From positions 3,100,001 through 3,164,000 of the forward strand of contig NC_063070.1 of NCBI RefSeq assembly GCF_022605165.1: a stretch of 64,000 nt of DNA. Direction: 5' to 3'. This DNA comes from Purpureocillium takamizusanense. Taxonomy: Eukaryota; Ascomycota; Sordariomycetes; Hypocreales; Ophiocordycipitaceae. The position numbers were made by a program, and so were the translations under genes. The notes under the pieces are model-generated. The model worked only from the letters and a program-made list of their open reading frames with translations, was not told the origin of the DNA and searched no databases. Positions 49,182 to 60,859 of the stretch are shown one piece after another. Positions within the stretch are counted from its first letter, which is position 1; the number at the start of each line of letters is the position of its first letter.

Positions 49182-49259
49182 ATCGATTGGCTTTGACCTG
49201 CCCGTGATTGGCCCGCGGCACAGTGCTGCCCGGCGCTTACATAAGAAGTCATCACGTGA
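49182..49259 (-). promoter_or_regulatory. QCR6 promoter: two CCAAT boxes and TCACGTGA
   Basis: On the coding (minus) strand, CCAAT occurs at 49190-49186 and 49211-49207 (about 97 and 118 bp before the ATG), with palindromic TCACGTGA at 49252-49259. CCAAT is the target of the HAP complex and CACGTG of Cbf1-type bHLH factors, both known regulators of respiratory genes. That they act here is inference. Confidence 0.5.
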
Positions 49260-49600
49260 TGGCCGACTTCCTCGCTTACTAGACGCGACGAGTCCACGGT
49301 CCGATAAGCAGCTCAAACCTAGCCACGATGGCACGTAGGCAGCTATAATCGCTGTGGAATCGCTTGTTGCGGCGTGATGTGCCTGCAGGGAGACAGACGC
49401 ATGAACACGAGCGTGAACACGGCGTCTGCTGCGTGCATATACCCGAGTATACAGATCTGGCTCAACCACGCCTCAGGACGCGGTCCCACGCTACCAAATC
49501 GCATAAATTTCATAATGTAGGCCTGCTGAGCGAGTAGCGCATAACAACACGCCAAAAAACACAGGTCTAGGTCAAGCCGAGCATTCCCAGCCGCTACGCG

Positions 49601-50435
49601 TCAATTGTCCTCCCGGTCGCCCCTTTCCGCCTCGCCCCGGATGTGATCCTCCAGCCGGTTGCTCAGCTGCTGCGCCTGGGCCTCGTCGTAGTCGGGCGGC
49701 GGCTCGTCTGGGGCTCTTCGGCTCGAGGAGCTGTCGGAACGAACGTTTCGGGGCACAGCCAGCGCCGCGACGGGTGCCGGCTGCCCGCCCTGAGCCTCGT
49801 ACGCTGGCAGCGGCTCGTCGGGGATATCGGCGCCGGGCCCCATCTCCCGCCGCATCTCCTGGTACTGGAACAAGCGTTCCCGCAGGCGAATATACGCCTC
49901 GTTAAAGTCCATCATGCCACCGTCAGAAAAGGTGAATTTGACCTCGATGCGCGGCAGGTCCGGGGGGATGCCGCCGCCCGAGACGGGCACGCAGTCCGAC
50001 TTCCAGACCCATCCCCACCACATGGATGACGAGGTGCTCGAATCCTGGAACTTGAGGATGGGCGCGCTGAAGGACTCAAACTTGGGCTCCTGGGCGGGCT
50101 TGGCGGGCAGGTAGACTATCTAAAAAGCGCGTCAACAGAACGTCCCACGAAAAGGCCATGAGCCAAAGCAGGAAAGCAAGACTGACCCGCTTGTTGGTCA
50201 GGAACAAGGTGCCCTTGTCGCTCTTGCGCTGGAAGGCGGTGCAGCGCGCGCGTAGCTCCTGGGGCACGGACAGCTCGCACGATATCCGCGACTCGAGCTT
50301 GAGAAGGACGCGCTCGTTGCCGAGCTTGACGAAACCGCCCTGGTTAAGCATGACCCAGCTGTCGGCATTGTCAGGATCGACTGGTCGGCGGGACGGGGCG
50401 CGGCCCGTGATTAGGTAGTCGTGAGGGTTGTCCAT
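49601..50435 (-). CDS. WBP2-like GRAM-domain protein with PPxY motif
   Basis: Two exons: 50435-50187 and 50119-49601, with a 67-nt intron starting GTCAGT; the product is 255 aa. Residues about 20-150 form a GRAM/PH-like domain (VMLNQGGFVKLGNERVLLK, then GTLFLTNKR and IVYLP), which matches WW-domain-binding protein 2. The tail is Pro-rich with PLPAYEA and PPPDYDEA. The latter contains a PPxY motif that would bind WW domains, for example of Rsp5/NEDD4-type ubiquitin ligases. It is probably a cytosolic or membrane-associated adaptor. The family is conserved in fungi, but its role there is poorly defined. Confidence 0.85.
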
Positions 50436-53400
50436 CGTGGGGCGCGACTAACACCCAGACGTGCCATGAGGTCAGGAGCGAGGAAAGGGGACTAGTAGTA
50501 TACTCGAGCTCGGCGGCGGGATTTGGGGGGACAGCGGGAGCGAGGGTGCGGGAACCGGGGCGAGGCAGGGTGTGGGCGGGATAGGGGGTGGGAATGTGGG
50601 AGGAGACACGGAGTAAGCCGACGGGGCCAGCGTGAGAGGCAGGGCTGGGGCGGGAGGAGAGGACAGAGGACAGACAGAGCACACGATCGAGGCCGAAGCC
50701 AAGGGTAGACGGCTATCGGCGGCGCGAGGAGGTGAGGCGAGGCGGGACGGGGAGACTCATCGTCTCTGGCGGTGGTGAGAGAGACACGGGGGTCGACTTA
50801 CTTTATGGACATGTTCACCGACAGGGTTGGCGCGGTTCGACCAACCCTAGCTGGGATCGCACGTACGACGACGCACGTCTGTCGGCACAGTCAGGACAGA
50901 CCGGGTCGGGCAAGTCAGGTCAGGACAGGTACTTGCAGCGTGCGTCGGGTCTCGCTCGGGGGTTGCTGCTGGGCGAGAACGGGGGCGGACGGGCGGGCGC
51001 GGTGAGGGCTGCTACAGGTCGATGGGAGAAACGAACGAACAGCCGCGGGAAGGGATGGGAGACCGATGCGGGGCTGGGCTGAGCTGGCTAGGTTGGCTGG
51101 AGCTTGTACGATGAGGACCGCGTCGGCAGCAGGATCTCGCGGCGGCGGGCCAGCCAGAGTGTCGGGTCGTGCGCGTGCGGGTGAGGGACGCCTCAGATCG
51201 ATGGGACCGACGAGGTGGTGGTGAGCGTGGTGCGTTGCTGTTGCGGGAGTCGAGTGTGGTGGGGCGCAGCCGGCGTGGACGCGAACGGGGTGGCTGGATG
51301 GACGGGGGGGAGACGAGACGAGACGAGGCGAGGCAACGAGGAGACGGCGACGAGGGCGAACAAGGGGGGGGGGAGCGGGTGGCCGGACGTGGCGTGGACG
51401 GAGACGGGCGGAGGAGGGATGACGGATGGTTGAGATGAGGATGAGGATGGGGATGGGATGAGATGAGATGGAGGGGTTGGAATTGGATTGGAACGGATGG
51501 ATGGGAGGGAGGGAGGAGAGGAGGGATGGCGGCGACATGGGGGAATGCACACGACGGGACAGGGCGCAGCGGCATCGCGGCCGGTCCAGGACTGACTCCA
51601 GTGCCTTATTAGGTGAGCTCCCGTCCATCCCGCTCGACCTCATGCAAGCCAGCCCAGGCGCCAGAAGGCCTCCCACTGTGCTGACGGCCGCGTGGCATGG
51701 AGCCCACTGCACCACCTCAGGGCGTGGAGCACCGCGGGCGCACGACGCCTCCTCCACTGAGGCGAAGTCCACCTATGAGCCGCCCTCCAGGGCTGCTCTG
51801 GGGCTCCACGGGTGCCTCACGTTCGTCACAGGCGGCGGCACGGGAGGCCCATGTGTCAGGTCCGTTGTGTCGGGTGTAGCGCTTGCCCGCCCGCCCGCCC
51901 GCCCACCGGGACAGCCTGGGGGGAGCTCGAGTCCAGTGGGCCGGCGGCTGAGGTGATCTGTCAGGTACCCGTGCGCCGCGCTGTACGAGCAACACCGGGC
52001 GGGTGGGGAGGGAAGAGACGACAACGCCCATATAAGTTAACTTAGTTGGTACCTTGGCACTGGACGACGCCGACGACGCCGCCACTGGGACGTGCAACGG
52101 GGCGTCTCGGGTTCCTGCTCGTTGGGCGGCGGGGGGAAGCAAGGGGGTGATGGATGTCTACTCTCGTCCCGAATGCATCCCCTGGACTGGCACCAGCAGG
52201 TCAAGCAAGGTCTTCCTCCAGTTTGGCTGTACCAGGTCTGTGCCAGGCGAGGGGCGCACCACGTCGCCATCCTTTCGGGGGACATTCGTTGAACCTTTAG
52301 GCGGGTGAACCCAGGCTCCATGCTCCGCTCGGGGGCTAACACTAGGGCCACGTGCTGGAGGTGCCAGGAGCCCAGCCCGGCGGACCGCCAATGCCCCCAG
52401 TGTGCCTGGACTGTAACCACTAACCTAGTAGCCCATAGGAAGCCCGCCTCTCCGCAGTCTATACGGAGTACACGCAGACGAACCAAACTGAGGCGCTTTC
52501 GGATCTCAAAGGCGGCCTTGGAACGCTCATTCCTCGCCCCCAAGTCGGCCACCTGTTCGTTCGACCGCGATCCCGACCCCATCCGCCAACGTCGAAGCGT
52601 CTTATCCCTCACGACGCCTGCACTCGTGCACTCGACGCCTTGCGTCTCGCGTGCTGCAGCCGGCCCCCTGTTCCGGGCTCCCGCGGCGTCGCTAGAGCCC
52701 GCCTGGCGAGCAGCCGTGCACCACGGAGCCTCGCAACCGTCGTCTTCATCAGTCAGCCAGCTTCGAGACGGGCCCTTGTTGCCAGAGCACAAGAACGGAT
52801 GGTCTCACGCCAGAGGCGGGCTGCGGCCTTGGACGCGCCCCTCGAGCCAACCGCAGGCCGCCTGCATGATGGCCGGCCGCGAGCTGGCTCGGGCCCATCG
52901 CGCCATTCATGACCGTACCGAGAGCGCCCCCCCCCAAGGCAGTCTTGGGTTGTGGTCATCCTGTTGCTGAGGCAGGCGGCCGTCGCCGATGTCTCGGGTT
53001 CTTCCATGCTGCGTCGTGAACCCGTCGACGTTGACGCGGGCACGTATGCAGTCATGCGGTGCGCTCTCGTCTTGCCGCGGCCGGCCGCCTACGGGGCGGC
53101 CTGGCGGCGCGGTACAGCTAGGTCTGGTGTCTGCCGCGGCACCTCTGGAGGGGATGCCCTACGGAGTACACCGAGCGTGGGATCGGCACTGGTCCACATG
53201 CAACGTCGGTAATGTCGGTGCTTGGAGCGATGGCTCAGCGGCCGTGATTTGCGAGCGAACGAGCTGTTTGGGCAGGGCCGCTGCAACGAGACATCAACAC
53301 ACGGCCGTCGCTGCTCTGAGAGGACATGCCGCGACCAAACGCGGGGGCGACTGCACACCGGCGGCCGGCAGTTGCTGCTGGCTTGCGTACTGGCAAGTCA

Positions 53401-54377
53401 GTCGACACGATCAGCCGACCGACGGTCGAGGCAAAGACACTGCCGCAGGCACGCGATGTTGCCATGCGATGCGATGCCATGCGACACCATGCTATGCCAT
53501 GGCCGACGTGGCGACGCCAGAAGGGAGGGGCGTCGACGACTCCCTCTCGTTGCATATTCGCGGCTGGCTGGCTCATGGCTGTCGACTGCAAGCACTTTTG
53601 CTTGAGGTTCAGTCGGCTCCCTGTGGCTTGTCTCGGCGCCATCATCAAACCAACAACAAGGCTCGACGCGTCTGGGCCCGCCGCCTACCAGGCTGGGACG
53701 TCGGTTGGAAAGGCTCGTCGTTGGACGTCGTCTCCCGGCGCGGCTTGCTCGCATTCGCTGAGCCCATCGTGACCTGGTCGCAGTCGAGTCGACGCCACTC
53801 ATCTATCATCGGCAAGGCGGCAACAGCAGCTCGTCCATTCAGCGCATGGCCGTGACACTGCTCATCCATGCCGACCAAGGGAAGCCGTCGTTGTCGTTGC
53901 CGCCCGGCGACGTGATTCATCTGCCGCGGTGCCGCGCCGCTGATTGGATGGCGGCGCGTCGGGACGGCCGCAGGAGACACCGGCCCCGGGCGCCGCACGC
54001 CCGCCCGGACGCGCGCGCGCTGACTGCCCGAGCGACACACGGCGCATGTGCCGAGGCTAGAAGGAATATTTGGCGGCACGGGTGCTCCCGCCGCGGCCGC
54101 TTCAGGCGACCGACCGCCAGCGACGCCAGCCCGGGGCGGCCACCTAAGGTAGGTACCCTCCACTACTCCCTCCCACCTTCGGCTTCGGTACGCAGCCCTG
54201 GGCACGGACGCCCCGCCCCCGCCGCCTCCAGCTCCTTCGGCCGCCGCCGGATGGAAGCCTGGCGTCCACTGGATCGAACCCCGCCGCCCCGGAGCTGCAC
54301 TGCTGAAAGCCCCTCGCGAGAGCCCGCCGCCTGTGGACCGACATCACTCGTCCATCTGCAACCGCCCGGCGTCTGCC
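50436..54377. other. 3.9 kb divergent gene-free interval
   Basis: It lies between the starts of the WBP2-like gene (-) and the RraA-like gene (+). G-rich, purine-skewed runs occupy 51270-51560. Two TACGGAGTA words lie at 52462-52470 and 53160-53168. A 288-codon open frame at 52989-53855 has no motif and overlaps other long frames, so I treat it as compositional. Confidence 0.5.
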
Positions 54378-55475
54378 ATGTTTCGCGCCAGTCTCCCGCG
54401 CACAGCTCTCGCTCTCGCTCTCGCTGCTCTTCCCAGACGAGCCGTCCCAGCCCCCCTCGCCGCCGCGCCGCCACGACCAGCCGCCGCCTGCCGGGCCACG
54501 TCGCGCGCCATGGCCACGTCCACGGCATCTAATACTACTGCGCCCGCGATGATCCCGCAGGACGCCATCGCAGAGCTGCAGCGGTACACGGCGTGCGACG
54601 TCTCCGACGCCCTGCTCAAGCTCAACGTCCCCGGCGCGGGCTTCGTCGCCGACCTCAGGGCCTATGGCGGCGCCCCGGGCTCCGACGCCGATACCTCCTC
54701 CGCCGTCACCGCCGCGCCCGTCTCCACGATCCTCTTCGCCGCAAAGGGCGGGCCCCCGCCTGCCGAGCCGCCCGTCAGCAACGTGCCCAAGGACGCGCAC
54801 TGGGCCGACCTCGCCCGCGAGGGCACCCTCGTCTTCATGCAGCAGCCGCCCGGCCAGACAAACGCCGTCTGCGGCGGCATCATGGCCCTGCGCATGAAGG
54901 TCCGCGGCGTCAGGGGCATCGTCGTCGCCGGCCGCGTGCGCGACCTGCCCGAGCTGCGGAGCACCAACCTGCCGGTGAGCCTGCCTGCCTTCCCGCATGC
55001 CTGCCTTGATTCCTCACTTGATCGTCTGCTCCATCACCCACTGCTCGCCGCCGCCTGTCTTCCTCCCTCCCTCTCCCGCATCGCCGTCCGCCCCATGCAC
55101 ACACAGACACATGCCCAGACACACAGACATACATACACATCCAACCCCCCCTCCCCCCCTCCCGGCTGACGTGCTCTCTCTCTCTCTCTCTCTTCCCCAC
55201 GCCAGATCTGGGCCTACGGCACCTCCACCGTCGGCTCCGGCGGCGGCAGCGTCCCCTGGGCCCTCGACGCGCCCCTCTCCATCAACGGCACCGCCGTCCG
55301 CCCCGGCGACGTGGCCCTGCACGACCCCGTCAACGGCGTCGTCGTCGTCCCCCGCGACAAGCTCGACGCCGTGCTGGAGCTGCTGCCGCGCCTGACGGCC
55401 GCCGACGACAGGGTCAAGGAGGACGTGCTCAGGGGCGTGTCCGTGTACGACGCGTTTAAGCTGCACCGGGGTTGA
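54378..55475 (+). CDS. RraA-like / 4-hydroxy-4-methyl-2-oxoglutarate aldolase family protein
   Basis: Two exons: 54378-54974 and 55206-55475, with a 231-nt intron; the product is 288 aa. The catalytic-type segment is GGIMALRMKVRGVRGIVV followed by GRVRD (R188, D189), the metal- and substrate-binding Arg-Asp of the RraA/HMG-CHA aldolase fold (PF03737). The family start YTACDVSDALLK is at residue 70. The first ~45 residues are Arg/Ala/Pro-rich and could be a mitochondrial presequence. Internal ATGs at residues 45 and 58 could give a cytosolic form. Bacterial relatives cleave 4-hydroxy-4-methyl-2-oxoglutarate or 4-carboxy-4-hydroxy-2-oxoadipate to pyruvate during aromatic catabolism and can decarboxylate oxaloacetate. 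The substrate here is not known. Confidence 0.85.
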
Positions 55476-56124
55476 TGCCGTCACGGTGTTGATGCGCACG
55501 GGGGTTCCTAAGCCGCCTCGGTTGATTGACGCTGTCACGGTTGACGCTGTCACGGTTCGATGCAGCCACGACATAAAAGACAAAACCGTCAGCAGCTGCT
55601 CTGCTCCACCACACACGTCAGCAGAGAGGAGGGTGCGTATGTTTCATGTAGGAGAGGCTCTCAACGGTAACTACTGTAAAGGGAAAAAAAAGGAAAAAAA
55701 GACGGCTGCGGCCCACGCAGCTCGTCATGTCGTCAATTCATCTCATGCAATCATACAGAGCAGCGACGCCCATGAGTATAGACAATGCGAAAACAAAGAC
55801 CGAAACAAGAAAACAAGAACACCCATTGATGATTCGTCGCCCTCCCTCCCTCCCAAAACGTGTCCCCGGCGGAGCCTGAGCCAAAGAGACAATCGCCATG
55901 CCGAGACCCAACAACGTCTTCCATGATTCTGTATGTGGAGGGGGAGGGATCTTGGAGCGGTCCTCTCACCACCAAACCTGGAGAGCTTGTTTCTGCTCCT
56001 CTTCCCCCATCTTCAGCCCCCCCGCCCCCTTCCATGCTCTCTGTCCCTGCGTTCTGCGCTCTGCATTCCGCGTTCTGTGTTCTGTGGCACATCATCTTGT
56101 GTCCGGCCCGGCCTGCTGCCTCCC
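55476..56124. other. Convergent spacer, no gene seen
   Basis: A 650-bp spacer between the 3' ends of the RraA-like and Rid1-like genes, with A-rich runs near 55685-55700 and short GGTTGA-type direct repeats at 55470-55560. Confidence 0.55.
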
Positions 56125-58364
56125 TCACAGCCAGGCGTCCTTGTCCGCCGACGCCAGCCCCAGGTCAAGCTTGGGCATGTCTAGCCGGGGCGCGTCCTCG
56201 ACCTTGGTCTTCTGCCCACCACCACCACCACCTCCTCCGCCGCCGGCGGTCTTTCGGGGCGATGCACGCGCCTCCGGGGGCGGGCCGAAGCGCACGTCGC
56301 GCACGTCCCACCCGTCCTCGGCCGCGGCGGCGACCCACGTCCGCAGCGCCGTGTGGACGGAGCCGTAAAACTTCTCCTTGCAGAGCCGCAGGCTGCCGCC
56401 GAGGCAGCGCTCCCAGCCCGAGATGCGCAGCTCGCCGCGCAGGGCGTTGCGCCGTGCGGCCGTGGGCGTGCACGCCAGCACCGCGTTCATCAGATCCAGG
56501 TGCGACGCCAGGTAGTTGGTCGCGTCCCACTCGACGCCGCCGACGTAGGGCGCCGCGGGCACGGGCGGCCGCTCCGGCGGGAAGTGGCGGAGCATGTAGG
56601 CATACGATGGCTGCTCCTGATTCTGATTCTGCACCTGCTCGGCGCTGTTGTTGTCCGACGCGAGGGCCACCACGTTGAGGTTATGGAGAAAGATCCAAAA
56701 CACCTCCTTGGTGACGCTGACCACCTCCTTGCACCACACGCGGTACGGGCGCTCGCGGTGCATCTCGAGCACAAACGGCAGCGGGCGGTCGCTCTCCTTG
56801 GGATCCGGGTCGCGGAGGTGCCGCAGCACGCTCGTGGCACGGCCGATGCGCTCCGCGGGGGCCGCCGACTCGATGTAGGTGAGCAGCACCGACGTGATGA
56901 TGTTGCGCGTCGTGAACTCGCTCGGGCCCTTCTTGTCCGGGTCGAAGAGCATGTGCAGGAGCTTGGGGAACAGGTCGTGCTGCACCGAGTGCAGGTGTTC
57001 CACGGCGCGGGCCGTCGTCGACAGCGCCTTGAGGCACAGCAGGTTCTCGTGGAGCAGCGCGTCCTCGTGCTCCTCTCTGCGTTTCTCGTCAGTAGCAGTC
57101 CCCTAGACGCCCCGCGGGAAGAAAGGCGGGCTCCTTCATACCTCCACTCCACCTCCATGATGCGGTTGAGCAGGCCGACAATCTCCCTCATGCCGCCTTG
57201 CTGGATAAAATCCTCGATCCACGACACCGTCTCGTTGCGGAGCAGCAGCCGCAGCTTGTGCAGCTTGCCCACCTCGACCAGCTGCGGCTTCTGCACCTTG
57301 CGGAGATATCCCACGTAGTCGCCGGGCCCTTGCTGGAGCTTAACCTTGGCAAGGAACCCGCCGCCCGACGAGAAGCTGCCCGACGACGCGGGCCGATCGC
57401 TCGCCACGCTGTCCGTCGACTTTGACCGGAAGTGGCGGCCCAGCGTGCCCTCGCCCTTGGGCTTCTTGGACGAGGATCGCTCCTTTTTGCCGCGTGAAAA
57501 GGTAAAGCTGCGGCCGCGGCCGCGCTTGGGCTTCTCGTCATCGCAGTCGGACCCCGTGGGCGTCGCCGCCGGCGCGTCACTGCTGGCGTTGCTGTCGAGG
57601 GTGGCCGAGCGCTCCGCCGTGGCCGCGTGCATCTCGGCGCGGTCCTGGTGGATGAACTCGAGCTTGATGGCGGTGCTGAGGTTCCGCATCTTGTAGCGCT
57701 GGTTCTCGGGGATGTTGCGTCGGTCCAGGAGGGCCTCGAGCTGCCGGTTGAGCTCCTCGGTGTCGCACTCGGGCTCCTTGGGGCGCGACTCTGCGGACCC
57801 GGTGCGGCCCGTCAGGTTGGCAAACGCGCCGAGCACCTTGCCTCTATGCAGGTGGCTCGTCGGTTTCCCCGTGGACGGCTGCCGCGCGTCGGGCTCGCCA
57901 TGCATCCTGGGCACGTGGAGCGACTGCGGACGCTCCTTGACGATGGGGCGGGGGCTACCAATGTCTACGGACGAACGCACCCGCTGCTCCCGCTGGGACG
58001 TCGCGTCGGACGTGAACTGGGCGAATATGGGGGGCGGTAGCATGGCGCCCGTCGGCTCGTCGGGCGTCCTGTTCTCCTTGTCCTTGGCGGCTCGGGCCTC
58101 GTCGTCGGTGGCCAGCTTGTAGAGGTTCTTGAGCGACTTGGGCCGGGACAGCAGGCCGACCAGGTTGGCGCCGGGCCGCGGCTTCTTGGGCTTCTCGGGG
58201 GAAGGGTCGCGGGACCGGGCGGGCTTGAGGGAGATGTTGCCCCAGGTGTACTTTGGCGCGTCGTCTCGGGCCTTGCGGGGGGATCGGGCGGGCTCTTGCT
58301 GGTTCTGCTGGAGCTCGCCGAGGGCGGGCGGGCCGTCGAGCTGGCCCGGGTTGCCGGCGCCCAT
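56125..58364 (-). CDS. Rho-GTPase-binding GBD/FH3-domain protein, Rid1-like
   Basis: Two exons: 58364-57142 and 57076-56125, with a 65-nt intron; the product is 724 aa. The N-terminal ~190 residues are polar and disordered. A formin-type GTPase-binding domain begins near residue 205 (LEALLDRRNIPENQRYKMRNL). It is interrupted by a basic Ser-rich insert (about 245-330) and continues as an armadillo-like FH3 region (GDYVGYLRKVQ, WIEDFIQQGGMREIVGLL, then LLHENLLCLKALSTT). The C-terminal third is helical, with a glycine run near residue 695. FH1 and FH2 domains are absent, so it is not a formin itself. Known fungal proteins of this plan are Rid1-like Rho-binding proteins of cell polarity. Confidence 0.8.
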
Positions 58365-59608
58365 GGTGAGTGTGTGAAACGATGACGATGACGTTTAGGC
58401 GTTTCGAAGGCGGGTTACTGTGCTGCCGTACCCGAGTCAGCGTGAGTCAAAGGGAGGGTGGTGGTGTCGTCGTCACGCAGAAAGGACTCACGCGTCTTGG
58501 TTGGGGCCCGTTTGGATGGATGCAGCGGGCGACGCCACTCGCCGCGGGCCAGGAAACGGTGCGGCGGGGACGAAGTGGCAGGGAAGAGGGAAGAAGGCGT
58601 CCCAGAAGATGAAGCCCCAAAAGGGGAAAGACGAGGAGCGGAGAAGAAGAAGAGGAGGAGGAACAAGAAGAAAGACGGACACGCAACTCGCCGGTGAGGG
58701 CGGAAAAGGAAGGGCCTACGCGAGAATCATGAGCGGTCAAATGGGGTCCATGGCGAGCGGGTGAGCGAGCACACGCGGTGGAGCGAGCGGGTGGATGAGA
58801 GAGAGAGAGAGAGAGAGAGTTGACCGTTGCTGTTAGGTTGTCGTGTGGGGAAGCGGTTGGCTGTTTACACCCGACCTTTGCAGAACGTGGGCGTGCTGTA
58901 GTTACTGGGGGGGGCGCCGTTGCCGCGACGACCAGGCACGACGGGTAGGTGACTAGTGGACCTTTGTATGGAGGTTAGTTAATTAGTAGCTATCATCGGT
59001 GGCAGCCCGCCGTGAGTCCACTCCACCAGCTGCCCCGGCGGACCGTTCCATCGTTACAGTGGAGGCGTGACAGTGGATGCGACCCCCTCTGGCTCAAATC
59101 GACACCTGACTGCGCCCGTGGGCCACTCCGCCGCGCTCACCTAAAAGGCGCCCGTCACCTCCTCGATCGGGCATCCACCTAACAGCACAGTTCTCGAATA
59201 TACTGTATAGGTATCTGTTTAGGTCATTTCACTGCCCGCCGTGCAACTCGACGCATCGATTGCGCAAACCACCCACCTCAGTTTGGGTCCGAAACACGTG
59301 ACATGTATTGATCACCTCATCCGTCGTTAGGTGTTGAGAGGTGTTAGTCAGCCTCCCTGTGGGCCTGTGGACGCGTGCCCTTTGGGGCACACCTCCACAG
59401 GCCGCAGCCTTTGTCTTATTAGCCTCTCGATAGCATCATCTCCATTGAGCCTCACTTTGCTGTGCCTTCCTTTTGTCATTAGGTATTATAGAAGGATGGG
59501 CAACCTCGAGGCATAGCTAGCCTTGGCGCTCTACAGGTAATATTAGAGATGTCATGTAGCTCCCTAACTGGAGAGTCGGCTCCCTTTGCCATTGGAGCCA
59601 TATACATC
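58365..59608. other. Intergenic region upstream of Rid1-like gene
   Basis: About 1.2 kb with a (GA) tract at 58797-58819 and a CACGTG near 59296. It covers the Rid1-like promoter and the 3' flank of the repeat-bearing secreted protein gene. No gene seen. Confidence 0.55.
58797..58819. repeat. (GA)11 microsatellite
   Basis: Perfect GA tract about 430 bp upstream of the Rid1-like start. Confidence 0.85.
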
Positions 59609-60407
59609 TCAACAATCATCATCCGCCGCCATCCAGGCCACCAGCGGCTGCAGCTTGTTCACCCATTCCTCCCCGTCTGGCGAGTAAGTTTCCACTACGG
59701 CCTCGTCATCTGGGTTCGGCTCTTCGCATCCCTCCTCCGCCGGCTGCAGCTTGTTCGCCCACTCCTCCTCGTCTGGCGAGGAAGTTTTCACTTTGGCCTG
59801 GTGATCTGGGTTCGGCTCTTCGCATCCCTCCTCCGCCCGTGTCGCCGTCGACCCCCCAAGTTTTTTTTCTCTCTGCCTACGCGCTCTTTCCTGTCGCCGT
59901 CTCTCTCGCTCGTACCAGTTCTGGTCCTGTTAGTATAATGTAAACACATGTTTCATAGGGGGAACGAACAGGAAAAGGAAAAGGAAAAGAGAAACAAAGA
60001 CTTGAGGGAAAGGAACCCTAGCGCTTCGAGGTGAAAATTGGAGGAGGAAGGGGGGGTTGACGCAAGCTTACCGGGTCCTTGGGTCCCTGGACACAATAGC
60101 AGAGGGCAACATCGTGGCAATAGTCCCTGGCTCTCAGGATTTCCGGTGCCCTGGCCTGTCCTCGCATTAGGTCGAAGGCGGCCAATGAGAGCTGGTACTT
60201 CAGCCCTCTACAGTAAGCGAAGGGCGGGATGCATTTTCGGTACGGAGGAGGACCATCGCATACGAGCTGAAAACCGTTCTTGCTGATGTCGCCCTTATAC
60301 GCGGCCACCGCGGGTTCAGCGATGCTGACGACGACGACGACGACTGCGAGCTGAGCGAGGCGCATCATGGCAAGTATGCAAAGTATCCTGGTTGGAAAGG
60401 GATTCAA
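59609..60407 (-). CDS. Secreted cysteine-rich protein with duplicated acidic C-terminal repeat
   Basis: Two exons: 60407-60072 and 59926-59609, with a 145-nt intron (donor GTAAGC, branch ACTAAC, acceptor ACAG); the product is 217 aa. A signal peptide runs to about residue 36 (AVVVVVVSIAEPAVAA). The real start may be the double Met at 14-15, which gives a cleaner signal. The mature N-terminal domain (37-112) has six cysteines at 50, 59, 66, 97, 103 and 105. A strongly basic helix-like stretch follows (NWYERERRRQERARRQRE). Two tandem copies of a 32-residue acidic unit come next (143-174 and 175-206; unit start AEEGCEEPNPD, end NKLQP), and the chain ends DDDC. I do not recognise the family; it looks like a secreted effector or wall protein. 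Confidence 0.7.
59645..59836 (-). repeat. Tandem duplication of a 96-bp coding unit
   Basis: Two adjacent 96-bp units, 59836-59741 and 59740-59645, differ at nine positions. The encoded 32-residue units are 25/32 identical. Confidence 0.9.
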
Positions 60408-60859
60408 CTAGGCCTCGAGACTAGCAACGGTACATGGCCTCGCGTTCACTTAATATGTCGGGCCGTGGCCCATGCGGTGCACCCGGCACGTCCCATTTCG
60501 AACGCGGCGATGCCCCCCCCCTTTTTTTTTACGTCAACTGTCGATGGTCCACGTCCACTACCACTGTGCATGGATGAGGGGCGCGCCGCCTGATGTTGGG
60601 CGTGGGCTCGCGCCCCGGACCGCCCCTCGCGGCGGTTGCTCCTCACGCCGCGTGCGACTTGGAAACGCCCACTTCGAAACGCGCGCCGGCCTGTTTCTTT
60701 CGACAGCACATGGGCAGTCGATGGCATCGTCACCTTCATCTCTCATCGCATGATTACGAAATACGTATTGCGTGCTTCTAAAACGCCTCACCCGGTCATG
60801 CCATGCCATGCCATGCCATGCCCTGCCCACAGCCCGTGCCCTCGGGCGACGCCCGCCTG
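60408..60859. other. Spacer between secreted protein gene and dioxygenase
   Basis: 450 bp with a TATTAA-like box on the minus strand at 60450-60455 (43 bp before the first ATG and 82 bp before the second). A CATGC run is near 60800. No gene seen. Confidence 0.5.

Noticed and set aside
52989..53855. 288-codon plus-strand open frame starting with ATG
   Set aside because: It has no motif, overlaps other long frames on both strands, and its amino-acid composition follows base composition. A lineage-specific gene is not excluded but cannot be supported.
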